Below, in pieces: positions 42,305 to 52,620 of a DNA stretch of 64,000 nucleotides. Both the position numbers and the translations under genes were made by a program. Within the stretch, counting starts at the first letter, position 1, and each line of letters starts with the position of its first letter. The DNA is from Branchiostoma floridae (taxonomy: Eukaryota > Chordata > Leptocardii > Amphioxiformes > Branchiostomatidae), in contig NC_049990.1 in NCBI RefSeq assembly GCF_000003815.2, positions 5,713,451-5,777,450 on the forward strand, read 5' to 3'. The notes under the pieces are model-generated. The model saw only the letters and a list, made by a program, of their open reading frames with translations. It searched no databases and was not told the origin of the DNA.

Positions 42305-42870
42305 GTATCTAGACGACATTTTGATGTAGTACATTATTGAGTCATGATCGTATTACTGGCAGCTGGTAGCAAACGTCCTTGTAAAAGTCTTGCTCCTCTG
42401 GCTGATTCCATCCAGGATTTTACTGAGGGAGAAGGTAAGTCTGGAACCCAGTCTTGGTAGTCTTCCGCTTCCTGTGGTTGCTATTCCGGTTCTATATGAG
42501 CTGGGTTGAAGGCTCTATGTAAGAGAGAAAAGACACCAGCGTGCCGAAACGGTCTACCAACCAAAGTTTTGAGCTAGTCAAAAGACTGAAGGTGATTTGA
42601 CCTAGTTGTAAACAATGATAACTTTATTGCAAACCTAAACCCAAGCATTAGGGCCAATTGTAATCAAACAATAGTAGTATGGGTTCGTTGAAAAGTGACA
42701 CACATGAAGAAGCGAAAGTGACGTGACTCTAGACTACTACATCTACTTCTACTTTGAATATCTTTTGAAGGGTTGGGGTATGGAGACACAATGTTTCGTC
42801 AGGTAGTGGGAGATGGATTGCCCAAAGCTTTGTGGATACATGGGTTGGGTGACGTGAGGCGGAACTGGTA
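42305..42870. other. No intact gene; possible retroelement debris
   Basis: The part 42700-42870 directly precedes retroelement 3' sequence. It may hold a frame-broken reverse transcriptase C-terminus (weak GDGLPKALW-like stretch). Confidence 0.35.
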
Positions 42871-43217
42871 GCGTCTTCAAGCTTAGTCAAAGTTAGGTGT
42901 GACAGGTCGTTCAGTGTAATATGCAAATTCTAGAAAATATGGGGCTTTTCGTCTCTCTCTGCTTCCAAAAAAGAAGTCAAACCCAACCTGTTTAGAAATA
43001 CAAATGTAGCCAACACTAGTATTAGAGTAGAATATTGTTCATGACTGTCCATTGACACTATGTTTATACCATGTACTTGCAATTAGCCCTCGGGCACGAA
43101 CTTGCAAATAAACTTTACAATATAACCAGCTGCTGCCGCGCCGCGTGCCTGGGAAGCTGGTGTGTTACGCCGAAGGGCGGTTATACCGGCTATATAGATA
43201 CAGATACAAAAAACTGG
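42871..43217 (+). mobile_element. Non-LTR element 3' end, split by an insertion
   Basis: GTTAGGTGTGACAGGTCGTT CAGTGTAATAT (42893-42923) equals the end of the coding part at 38614-38640. CCAGCTGCTGCCGCGCCGCG, GTGTTACGCCGAAGGG and a TATAGATACAGATAC tail follow only at 43120-43217. The 42926-43117 segment splits the copy. A stop in the upstream frame marks it as dead. Confidence 0.65.
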
Positions 43218-43550
43218 ACAGGAACTGTAGGTGTTGAAGTACACGTCTTACCCCAGATTAACTCTCTATATTAACTCTGGACACTAGCGTAATGATGGAT
43301 ATATGTATTTCTTGTCATTGTAACTTTGTTCTCGTAGAAAAGAAATTTCTGACAGAGTGCAGTGCCCTTGCGCGAGCTGTCACCGCCCGCAACTCGCACA
43401 CGCTGAGAAGGTCATTCAGCACCAAGGACAGGCCACATGTTATCCCGTCCAACTAAATACAGCTCCTGTTTCCATCGGCTTGCTTTCTTGCTTTCACGCT
43501 TTCTTAATCACTCTTTTTAAAAAATACCCATGACGCTGTTTGGCTAAGCT
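43218..43550. other. No gene seen
   Basis: Mixed sequence; nothing recognised. Confidence 0.4.
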
Positions 43551-44034
43551 AAGGGAAGAAAAGAAAGGAGGCTAGAGTTGTTCTTGAGCAAGAAAAGACG
43601 CGGTTTTCCAACCTCGCATGTCTACTTAGTGGTGCCAATTCTACCTTAAAGATGCTTGTTACTAAGAGAGAAACTGGAGATGGCATTGTCCAGTTGATAT
43701 AACGAGGAGGCTAAAAGATGATAAAAATGACATGAAAGCCCAAGGGATAGCAGAGATCGTTACTGAAGCGATGGTGCTTGTTAGCGTTTCGTGGTCTGTG
43801 TCCTTTAAGACCAAATGGTCTTTACATTAATGAGTTGGAGTGGGTTCTTTGGCGCCTTATTAAAGGGATGGTGACGAAAACTCTTAAGAAGCCAGGACGG
43901 ACGATAAGACGAAAAGGAACAATAGACCTGTCACATGCGCTATGCAGTGGCACACACAAAGCCACGTTATAGAAGGGCAAGAAAAACATATGTAGTATCC
44001 ACGTGCAGTGGAAAAAACCGGGTATATACTAGAT
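43551..44034 (+). repeat. ~480-bp duplicated segment, copy 1
   Basis: CGGTTTTCCAACCTCGCATG, TCTACTTAGTGGTGCCAATT and GAAAAGGAACAATAGACCTG occur in order. A diverged copy is at 45165-45600, and the last ~145 bp recur nearly unchanged at 44288-44437. Confidence 0.85.
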
Positions 44035-44287
44035 TCATAGTGTAGTAACAGACTGTACATATTCCTTAGGTTCCCAGTATTTTGACAACTGTACTACATG
44101 TATTTGTCTTTTCTGACTGTTCCACTACCCATGTATCGCTTGTGAAATTAACCATGTAATTCGTCCAGACACACCAGTATATGTTATCCCTCCATGTGCA
44201 ATAGAACTCGACTGTACAAACACTTGTCTTAGTGGTTGCCAAATGTACTATTGCTGTTGTTGTTTTTAATAATGAAAACAATAAAAA

Positions 44288-44437
44288 AGAAGCCCGGGCG
44301 GACGATAAGACGAAAAGGAACAATAGACCTGTCACATGCGCTATCCAGTGGCACACACAAAAGCCACGTTATAGAAGTGCAAGAAAAACATATGTAGTAT
44401 CCACGTGCAGTGGAAAAAAACCGGGTATATACTAGTA
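44288..44437 (+). repeat. Recent ~145-bp duplicate of 43888-44034
   Basis: CGGACGATAAGACGAAAAGG through GTGCAGTGGAAAAAACCGGG TATATACTAG is almost identical to copy 1's 3' part. Confidence 0.9.
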
Positions 44438-44757
44438 GATGTAAGGTTACGTACGTCAATGTAAAGATATAAATTGTAGATTAACATTGATGTAATGTAA
44501 GGTTGCCCTGTGTGTGGATGGACTGTCCTAATAAGCGGGTGAAAAATGGAAAGTTGCTCTCAAAGTTTGAATACACGACAACTGCATGAAAAAGTTTTCA
44601 GTATCACAACTTTTGACTTTTGACACTATTTCACTTGAAAACTTACAAATGTTTTTTAATGGAGATAAAAGACATCCTTGACCGCAAACCACGGTAGTAC
44701 GAACGGTGATTCAGGGAGGCCATCTACGAACGGATCTACAGCCTCACCAGAAGGGAG

Positions 44758-44872
44758 TAGTCTCCAAGCAGACCCTACGGTGCCTTAGAAATAGTATCAA
44801 AGCTGGCCAGGGACTTGGTATATAGCGTCACCCGTTTGACTCCAAGGCACCGTTGGGTCTGCTTGGAGACTA
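44758..44872. mobile_element. TA-flanked CTCCAAGCAG-family MITE
   Basis: GTCTCCAAGCAGACCCTACG and GGGTCTGCTTGGAGAC ends, TA on both sides. It is 111 bp and internally shorter than the 18.8-kb copy. Confidence 0.85.
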
Positions 44873-45039
44873 AGAAGGGAGGACTCCGCGTAGAACTCTA
44901 CAGTACATGGGACCCCGCTTTACATCAACAATAACTTTTCCTATGGTGTTATCTCACCAAAGGGAACTATGCAAATATGATGTACGTTTTTTCTAGTTCT
45001 CTGTACTTGAATGGCATTGTTCTGCCAGTTCATTTTAGT

Positions 45040-45118
45040 GACGTGTAAGAAGAGTGGTGAATGTCACTCGAAACGTCCGGAAGTAAATATCAGTTTTTTA
45101 TCCAGTTATAGAGATTCA
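45040..45118 (-). repeat. CGGACGTTTCGAGTGAC dispersed repeat
   Basis: On the minus strand AATCTCTATAACTGGATAAA leads to TTCCGGACGTTTCGAGTGAC. Relatives are at 52060-52193, 52305-52400 and 53200-53280. Confidence 0.65.
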
Positions 45119-45164
45119 ATTGTATTTGAAAAATGTTTTTAACCCACTTCAATGCCCCAAGTTA

Positions 45165-45600
45165 AGTGGAAACGAAAGGAGACTAGAATGGTTCTTTCAG
45201 ACCAGAAAAGATGCGGTTTTCCAACCTCACATGTCTACTTAGTGGTGCCAATTGTACCTTTAAGATGCTTGTTACTGAGAGAAAAAACTGGAGATGGTAT
45301 TGTCCAGTTGGTATAATAAGGAGGATAAAAGATGATATAAAAAGATCATTGTTACTGAAGTGATGGGGCTTGTTAGTGTTTCGTGGTCTGGCGTCTTAAG
45401 ATAAAGGCCACAAGTCCTTTCCGTTAATGAGCAGGTTCTTTGGGCCCTTGTAAGAGGTATGGTCACGAAGACCGGACGGAAGACTGGATGAAAAGGGACT
45501 ATAGACGCGAGCCATCTACGCACAAAAACACTTTATGCATGCAAGATTAAAAAATAACATATTCAGTATCCATGTGCAATGGAATAAACCGGCAATAGGT
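45165..45600 (+). repeat. ~440-bp duplicated segment, copy 2
   Basis: Diverged copy of 43551-44034. The following sequence (45608-45790) also resembles 44462-44640, so the ancestral duplication was about 1 kb. Confidence 0.8.
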
Positions 45601-45790
45601 TTACGCTTAAGGGTCAATGTGAAGATTCAAACTGTAGAGCAAAATTAAATAGATGGAATCTAAGCTTGTCCTGGGTGAGGATAGGCTATTCTAAGCACAT
45701 GTAGTTGAAAAATGGAACGTTGCTGTTCGAATGCTTTACAAATGTATGAAAAAGTTTTATGCATTACAACTCTCGACACTTTTCAGTTCA

Positions 45791-46054
45791 CAACTTTTTA
45801 CACTACAAAATTTGTACATTCATATTTTACTATAAAACGGTGCACATGTACAATGGTGTTTTCCAAGCCTTTCAGAATTGTTGCGAAATATTTGAAGTGG
45901 ACTAGTTTCTCAGAAGTAGAAAATACTTGTTGCCCAACTTACCATTCTTTACACAACCATTGAGAAATAAAGTTAATCCATACATATGTGCGGGTGACCA
46001 TACGAAACTCCAACGAAATTTCTACCGAGCAATCAGTCCGTTTAGCTAATACTC
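45791..46054. other. No gene seen
   Basis: AT-rich; no recognisable content. Confidence 0.4.
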
Positions 46055-46130
46055 TTCCCAGTGGGTTTCGAACCCATGACTCATGGTAAAAAGGGTGAAC
46101 TGGAAGGTTCTACCCTTGCCCAGTCAGTAG
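46055..46130 (-). mobile_element. Possible tRNA-derived fragment
   Basis: On the minus strand, GGGTTCGAAACCCAC resembles a B box / T-arm, with TGACTGGGCAAGGGTAGA as a possible A box. No SINE body is recognised. Confidence 0.25.
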
Positions 46131-46139
46131 TAGGTTTGA

Positions 46140-46345
46140 TTTGATTACGAAAATGAGGTACCGTGCCCCGAACAGAGCACCAGACGGCCCTCCTCCCCTC
46201 CCTGCCCGCCGAGGTCCCTGAGCGCACCCGGTCCGAGAGCCATTAAACCCGGTAATAAAATTAAATCTGATCTAATTCTCGTTGCGCCGACCCGATCCGC
46301 AGACAGTTTAATTGGAGCAGTGTCCCATTCAACTCGCCCCGTGTC
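46140..46345. promoter_or_regulatory. GC-rich noncoding island
   Basis: GC-rich with embedded ATTAAACCCGGTAATAAAAT and GTTTAATTGGAGC. Repeat-free and noncoding; candidate regulatory element. Confidence 0.25.
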
Positions 46346-46850
46346 ACATGTGGTAATTGGTGATAGTAGAAAAGCCTCGCGAGGGAACCGCTGACGTATT
46401 TTCCTCTGCGTCTGGATTTTGATGTAGAAAAAAAAGTAAAAACAACATAGAAAATAAGGAGCATATCGTTAAATATGAGGAAAAATGTGTAAATGTAAGA
46501 CTACAAGTCAATAAGTGAGTTTTCTGTCGCATGTGGTAACAATTGATGATAGTAGAAGAACCTCGGGAACCTCTGACGTATTTTCCCCTGCGTCTGGATT
46601 TTAACAAGGAAAAACAATGCAGAAAATAGAGAAAATATCTATAAATATATGAGAAAAATGCGAGTTAAACAATGTACAATACTTAGAGCGTCCATTTTCA
46701 GGGGAACCTCTGACGTATTTTCCCCTGCGCTTGGACTCTAACAAGGAAAAAGTAAAAAATGATAGAGAAAATAAGGAGCGTATCTATAAATATATGAGAA
46801 AAATGTGAGTTAAATTATGTACAATAACGAGAGTTTCCATTTAACCCTCG
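46346..46850. repeat. Tandem repeat, ~3 units of ~165 bp
   Basis: GGGAACCGCTGACGTATTTT CCTCTGCG recurs at ~46382, ~46566 and ~46700, each followed by an AAAATA-rich block with TATGAGAAAAATG. Confidence 0.8.
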
Positions 46851-47988
46851 CGTACTAGAAATATCGAAAATAACATGCAAAATATATGAGAAAAAATATG
46901 TGTGACAACAGCAAGAGAGTTAGAATTCACTAATATACTAATTGTATACAAAACCTATAAAAAAGCGCCAAAATTCGTACTCAACGTTAAAGTAGAAAAA
47001 TAAGAATATACAGAATGGAAAATTAAAAAAAAATGACACGGATGACTATTTGAAAGAATAGTGTGCAACAGATAAACCGGTAAACTTAATAACACGGCAA
47101 ACCCTACAAATGTTAAAACTCATTGTGTTCGCGAAAGCCAGCATTCATACAGCGAGAAGAGGTAAAAATTACGTGTTGATAAATATTTGAAATGTCCGAC
47201 AGCATGTCAGCAATACAGAAACAGCAGTTTCAGATTAAAGGAAAAACAGGCTGATCTAACCACAAAAAGTGTAAAAAAAGAACATATGGATAAATTTGTC
47301 GGAAAAATATGCGTCAAATCATTCATCAGAGCATTAAATCTAACCAACTCAGAAAAGTTAAAATGCTAAAATCCACTTTATACGTCATTACGTTTATAAG
47401 CCAACGTTTCAATCGTATTTCAGAAAGAGCAATTGGTACAAAATTTTTCTGTGTATACACCTGTTTATCTGTATCCCAAAATATATATTTTTCTGTATAA
47501 AAAAAGTGTTGATTGCATAATAGAAAAAATGACCACTATTTCAGCGAGTTAGTTCATAACGTAAAAAGTTATTGACCTGCCAGTTCATGTAACGTTACCC
47601 AATATACTAATTTGATTGCGAATAATGAGGTTACGATACCATAATTTACGCGGCTATACCCTTTACATGTAACTTTTGAACCTGGTTGTATCATTGCATT
47701 CACTGTAGTGCATTGATTGTCTACATGTAATGAAATTAGTGCGAGCAATTCTGTGAGGTCGAATTAACCAAAAAATACCCAGAAGAAATGTTGTATGAAG
47801 TGCACAGCGCTTTATGCAACAACCACAGGAAAGTAACTGGAAAATCTGATGATGTATGTTTCGCTACCCTCCAGAAAAACGTCATGAAAATCTGAAAAAG
47901 AAAGGTGAAATAACGGAAAACAGCTTTGGAAAATCAGTTTTGTCTCAGCTCTAAGCTTGTCTAACGCATGTCATTGGTAGAAAATTGT
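46851..47988. other. No gene seen
   Basis: AT-rich sequence without recognisable features. Confidence 0.45.
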
Positions 47989-48300
47989 CGATATCATTTT
48001 ACCAAAATTGAAAAGTTCTGCCATAAAAACGACTAAAATAAAGGTAAGAAAAGAAAAGAACATTCATTATTGTATGACCGCGCGTGGAACCGCCGACGTA
48101 TTTCCGATTTTTGTGCGAGCAGATTTGCATGACACTGGTGGAAAATTTTTAATATCATTTTACCAAAATTGAAAAGTTCTGCAATAAAAACGAATAGAAT
48201 TAAATAAAACCTAAAGGAAAGAATTGTCATTCTTGTATGACCGCGTGTGGGACCCTCCGACGTATTTCCGATTTTTCTGTGAGTAGTAGATTTGCGGCAA
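47989..48300. repeat. Tandem duplication, two ~173-bp units
   Basis: ATCATTTTACCAAAATTGAA and TTGTATGACCGCGYGTGG then GACGTATTTCCGATTTTT recur in order at 47990 and ~48150. GACGTATTT also links it to the 46.4-kb repeat. Confidence 0.85.
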
Positions 48301-48600
48301 AGTGCTTTGCGCGATGCAATGAAGATACATGGTCACACATCTGCAGTAATTCAGTTTCGCCGCTTGTAATCTTCCCCGGGCTCCAGAACCTGTCACCGGC
48401 GATAAGAGAGATTTATCCCGCTGAGAGCTAGTACATCATCCGATCTCGCGCCCAGATTCGGCTCTCGGCGCTTGATCTGAGCGTTCATCAAGCCAGCGCA
48501 GGCCGCTGAAAGACCAATGATGTGCTCTGTAAATTGAAACATCAGCCGCCACCGAACGTCGCGGCCCGCCTGAATGGTTTGTTACCCGCGCGAGAGAGAT
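48301..48600. promoter_or_regulatory. GC-rich noncoding island
   Basis: Repeat-free GC-rich sequence with AGACCAATGATG (CCAAT) and TGTAAATTGAAACATC. No coding support; candidate regulatory DNA. Confidence 0.25.
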
Positions 48601-49394
48601 TTAAAGCGATGTTTCTGTCAAAAATCTATTGATCCTATTTGTTAAGGGAGATACGCGCTGCCCTGAGGGCACTGGGAATGGGAGTCTATAACCAAGCCAC
48701 TTTTCCGCCACAGAAAAGGACGCGGAGAAAAGATAAAGTGAGCTTTTGTAACACCGAACCTTATGGAAAGCTGGTTTTCTAAAGGCGAGATACAAATAGT
48801 GGGTGATTCTAAAGGATGATGCATTTTCCTCTGGTTATCAGCGTTAGGAAACTTTGAACACTTCATCATCTGAGCGAGAAACTTTTGTCCCGAGAACGTT
48901 AGGAAGTCTATGGAGACGGTAAATTTTGACAGGGGAAGGTAAAAAGGAAGGATCTTGTAGTAGTCGTATGTTTAAACCTGGCCTGGTCGCAGAAAGAGAC
49001 GCATCAATCCTGCGATCCCCTGGCCTACCCACAGGAAGGTGTGTATTTGATATACTGTTCTCAAAGGTGTTTACGAGTTTATAGAGCGATTTCTGGAGAT
49101 TTTGGGGGGTAACATTGAGAAGGAAAACCTGGGAAAATCCGGGGCTTGACGTTTCTTTGAAAATTCTTTGCGTGAGTTTTGGAGAATTTTCGTCTTTGTT
49201 CTGACCAACACATCGAAAATCTACTCATACAAGAGCCTACCTTACCAAGAAAAGTTTTGAAAAATTCAATCTTGGATGTTTTTGAATCGGTGACTAATAA
49301 GTGAGTATTCCTAGTCGTGGGGGAACGTTTACGTTGTAGAATAGTATTACATTGTTTTAGCAAACTTAGTGCTGTAAGTTAAAATAAGTCCCAC
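48601..49394. other. No gene seen
   Basis: Short minus-strand frames (62-94 codons) without domains. Confidence 0.4.
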
Positions 49395-49480
49395 ACCTTA
49401 ACGTGTGTCTTGGTTTCTATTGCCCTTGGGCCACACAGTTGTACGTTTGTACATTGGCACTACAGCAGGCTTTGGACGTC
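49395..49480 (-). mobile_element. SINE body fragment
   Basis: CCCTTGGGCCACACAGTTG and GCACTACAGCAGGC match the body of the SINE at 53600-53840. Confidence 0.5.
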
Positions 49481-49582
49481 GCCTTTATGTAATCTAATAT
49501 CTGTAAATCTAGAAGGAAAGACACTGTAACAAATCTCTGGGGTAAGAGCTAAAAGACCCCAGAGGTCTTTAGAGCAAGGACT

Positions 49583-49776
49583 GGCCTCTACCAAGCTCCA
49601 CAGGTCGCTGGAAAAATAGTAGAAATCGGCCAAATAAACAGAAAACACACCAGAGGAGTTAGATGGCCGAGGAGTACAGCTTACGACCTAAGGTCTAACT
49701 CCTCTGGCGTGTTCTCTGTCTTATTTGGCCGATTTCTAATATTTTCACAGCGTCCTGTTGAGCCTGGTAGAGGCTA
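49583..49776. mobile_element. Near-palindromic CTCTACCAG-family MITE
   Basis: Nearly the whole element folds on itself: CACCAGAGGAGTTAGATGG pairs with a complementary run at ~49690-49710, and AAATCGGCCAAATAA with TTATTTGGCCGATTT. It ends GAGCCTGGTAGAGGC-TA. Confidence 0.8.
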
Positions 49777-49891
49777 GGCAAGGACCGTTGCAGTCAGAAA
49801 GAAGACCAGGGGTGCTAAGGAAGCTCGCGATGAACAGGAAAAAGTGGAGAGATTCTATGAAAGACTGTCTGCAGCTGAAGGGTGTCCAGGC

Positions 49892-50032
49892 TACTCTCCA
49901 AGCAGAGGTTGGTGGGGAAAATCGTGACCTCTTTCTTATATGCCATCTTTCTCTGTGAGAAATCTATAAGACAGCTGATAGCAGATAAGAAAAAGGCCAC
50001 AATTTTCCCCACCAACCTCTGCTTGGTGAGTA
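49892..50032. mobile_element. TA-flanked CTCCAAGCAG-subfamily MITE
   Basis: CTCTCCAAGCAGAGGTTGGT and its complement enclose 49894-50030; TA at both ends. The arm TTGGTGGGGAAAATCGTG / ACAATTTTCCCCACCAA shows long inverted ends. Confidence 0.85.
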
Positions 50033-50079
50033 GTTGATACTACTGCAGCAGCAGAACACTGTGGACTACTACTTCTGTA

Positions 50080-50250
50080 GGGTGTTAGTCCATTGGCTTT
50101 GATGTGTATTCATCTCACTTGTAAACTGTTTCTTGTGAGTGTCAAGGGCTTAGCATATCCTAAAGTCTTTTGGTGTGACCCTGATCAGGGTTTGAACCAG
50201 CGACCTCCACAATGCTAGACCAATACTATATCCAATAGACTTGGCCATTT
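50080..50250 (-). mobile_element. tRNA-derived SINE, diverged
   Basis: On the minus strand a B-box-like GCTGGTTCAAACCC (~50190) follows a head with TATTGGTCTAGCATTG. The body AAAGACTTTAGGATATGC to CCAATGGACTAACACCC matches the SINE at 53600-53840. Confidence 0.55.
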
Positions 50251-51794
50251 GTAACCTCTTTATCTGTATGTATATACATGTATAGCTTGTAAAGGGTCGT
50301 AACCGATCTTTGGCATAACACACTAGCTTTGCAATAATATACAAAATCTCTATTAAGCTCTATAAAGAACAAAGTCACAAAAGACAAAGTCAGTTTATCT
50401 CAGTAAAATCTTCCAATCTAAAACTTATTATCTCAAAATGTAACGTATATACCTCATAATCAGACATCAAATTCACTGCATTCTATTAAAATTAGATACA
50501 ATTAGTTAGTCATATTTCAGTCCTTTATATTTGATATCCATCGTACCCTGAGTTAAAAGATGCTCAATTCTACACACTTAAGTTAAATTGCCAATTTTAG
50601 ACCCAATCAAGACCAAAACACACTGATCAATAACTTGTCAAGAAAAGACTTTTAAGAATAGCAATATCTTAGCTAGATCAACTGGAATATCAAAGCAATC
50701 TCACCGTCACATGTTACATTCTTCACAACATCCAAAATATCAACTTTCTGATTTTCTGACTCAGATGACTAAAGAAGAAAGTACTAAAGTAAATATCGAT
50801 TTACTTTGTATTTTACTGAGGAGAAAAAATAACAATCAAAATGTTCTTTGATGCTTTAAAACAGATAACACCACAATCATCACATCCAGAACTTTCTGAT
50901 TCAGATGCCTATAGTAGTCTAAAATACCCAGGAGATTAAAAAGTCATTTTTAACATCCTTGAAAATCTAATTAATAATCATTTCATTGTGGAAAAATGTT
51001 AAAACAGCTAAAACATTTCCTTACTGCTTTGAAATAGACACAGGCATCCTATCTACTGTCTACTATCTAAATGTTCTTTGAATAAAACCCATTTAAGTAC
51101 TTAAATGCATGTTTTGTTTTTTCTTCTTAAAGCACAGATATGGAAAATCTTATAGCAGATAAACTGACCAATATGCGAAATTGGTCAAATTTGTAAGTTA
51201 TGGAGATGCCGAAATTTAGCCATAAAAGGCAAAGGTCTAAAATTCAACAAACTCCTAGGAATTCAAAGGAAGCAAGGGAATGTACATGGGTTAAGAAAGC
51301 TGGGTTTTATGATAGTTTCATATTAAGCTGTTGGAAAATAACGTATGAGAATTTCACAATAAAAGCTTCAATAGCATCAGGACTGGGACAAAAAACAATC
51401 CAATTTGATTCTGATTTTAGAATTTCTATTTCTAGTCCAAAAGTTTCAATCAATCATCAAATTTTAATAAGTCACACAACCAACATCTAGAAAAGGTAGC
51501 AGACACACTTGTCAGTCCAAAAAATTTGGTAAGGTCTCAAATGACTTCTTTAGTTGATTAGTTGATTCTTTAGTTTTATCATCAAAATCCCACAAAAGTG
51601 AGAAAAGCACCAAAGAAGGATAACAGATATTTCTTCTTTTGGTGTCTTACTTGTTTCGTATGAAGAAGGAAAAAATCCTTCATCCACAATTTCAATCGAT
51701 CTCTGGAAACCTTTTGACCAAAAAACATCTGTGAAGATGAAAATATTTTCAGCTTGATTTTTCTTCGTAGGAAAATTCCATCGTAGGTCAAAGG
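50251..51794. other. AT-rich, MPDU1 downstream region; no gene seen
   Basis: This lies downstream of the MPDU1 stop on the minus strand, so part should be its 3' UTR. I cannot place the polyadenylation site with confidence. The 96-codon + frame at 51200-51490 has no domain. Confidence 0.4.
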
Positions 51795-51797
51795 TCA
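51785..51797. promoter_or_regulatory. Perfect DR1 sequence at the MPDU1 stop
   Basis: AGGTCA-A-AGGTCA, the HNF4/RXR-class DR1. Its last three bases (51795-51797) are the complement of the stop codon TGA. Chance is a reasonable alternative. Confidence 0.3.
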
Positions 51798-52022
51798 CTG
51801 TAATTTGGGCTTCTGGACCACATTCCAGTACCAGACCATCTGTAAAGCTATCAGCGCGTTGGCAGCCGTAGATACGATGTAGGTCCAGATGAGGAGGGCG
51901 TCGCCGGTCTCCTGGTACGAGGTGAAGATTCGTGCCACGGAACCCAGCGTCAGGAGGAACACTGTGATGGCCGACAGCTGACCCGTGTGACCTTGGCGAT
52001 AGTTAGCGACGGCTTGGATCAT
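51795..52022 (-). CDS. MPDU1: MPDU1 terminal coding exon (mannose-P-dolichol utilization defect 1)
   Basis: Role: MPDU1 is an ER multi-pass membrane protein needed for use of dolichol-phosphate mannose and glucose in N-glycan, GPI and related synthesis. Seen: 75 codons then TGA (51795-51797). The exon starts after a 3' splice site, TGTTCACAG (complement of 52023-52031), in a zero-phase frame. It reads MIQAVANYRQGHTGQLSAIT, then FLLTLGSVARIFTSYQETGD, then a second membrane segment ending VWYWNVVQK. This is the second PQ-loop region and the last two helices of the family; the GHTGQLSAITVF and ARIFTS.QETGD motifs are diagnostic. The C-terminus is short and basic, as usual. Upstream exons are not recognisable in the remaining 12 kb, so the preceding intron is long or the locus is incomplete. 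An exon-start duplicate lies at 52194-52264. Confidence 0.93.
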   Translation of the reverse strand: MIQAVANYRQGHTGQLSAITVFLLTLGSVARIFTSYQETGDALLIWTYIVSTAANALIALQMVWYWNVVQKPKLQ

Positions 52023-52059
52023 CTGTGAACACATGAGAAATAGTTATCTTGTGGAAAAA

Positions 52060-52193
52060 TACAATTCAATCTCTACAACAAGATAAAAATGGAGATTTGA
52101 TTCTGGACGTTTTGAGTGACATCCGTCACTCTTCTTGAGCATCACTAGTCTAAGAATGAACTGAATGAACTCAAAACGTCCGGAAAGAAATCT
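52060..52193. repeat. CGGACGTTTCGAG-type dispersed repeat in MPDU1 intron
   Basis: Left GGAGATTTGATTCTGGACGT TTTGAGT and right ACTCAAAACGTCCGGAAAGA are complementary, so the copy is hairpin-like. It is related to 45040-45118. Confidence 0.65.
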
Positions 52194-52264
52194 GTGTGAC
52201 CTTGGCAATAGTTGGCGATGGCTTGGATCATCTGTGAACACACGAGAAATAATTATCTTGTGGA
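52194..52264 (-). pseudogene. Duplicated 5' part of the MPDU1 terminal exon with acceptor
   Basis: 66 of 71 bases match 51985-52055, at an offset of 209 bp. The 3' splice site GTGTTCACAG is kept at 52232-52241. The exon-like part would read MIQAIANYCQGHT before leaving homology: a V-to-I and an R-to-C change relative to the real exon. It lies upstream of the true exon, so it is intronic. Confidence 0.85.
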
Positions 52265-52584
52265 TTTGTGACATGAAAATGAACAATTAGTACCTTCTAC
52301 TTACAGAAAATTCAATCACGACAACTGGATAAGATTCAGAGATTCACTGTGACCATTTTCAAGAGTGGCCATTATATAAATTCATATTTCTCATGAATTC
52401 AAACCTTAGATTGTAAAACATATCTGTTCCTACATTTTCAGTATCACAAAGAAGCGAGAAAAAATCAAATTCACATAGTATAGTCTAGTAGAATATGATC
52501 CTTGTGTTGGTCGACATCGTAAATATCCCATGTATTTGTCAACTATCATTTTGGTACGACCTGTGCTTATCCCAGTGGGTATAT
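52265..52584. other. Intronic; no exon seen
   Basis: 52305-52400 is a diverged second copy of the dispersed repeat, completing a ~210-240-bp tandem duplication unit with 51985-52193. Confidence 0.5.
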
Positions 52585-52620
52585 TACTACATGTACAATA
52601 AAGGTCTTCATTCATTCATT
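52585..52620 (+). mobile_element. Retroelement 3' tail (plus)
   Basis: ACAATAAAGGTCTTCATTCA followed by TTCATT; the same end as at 28207 and 30092 but on the other strand. Confidence 0.6.
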
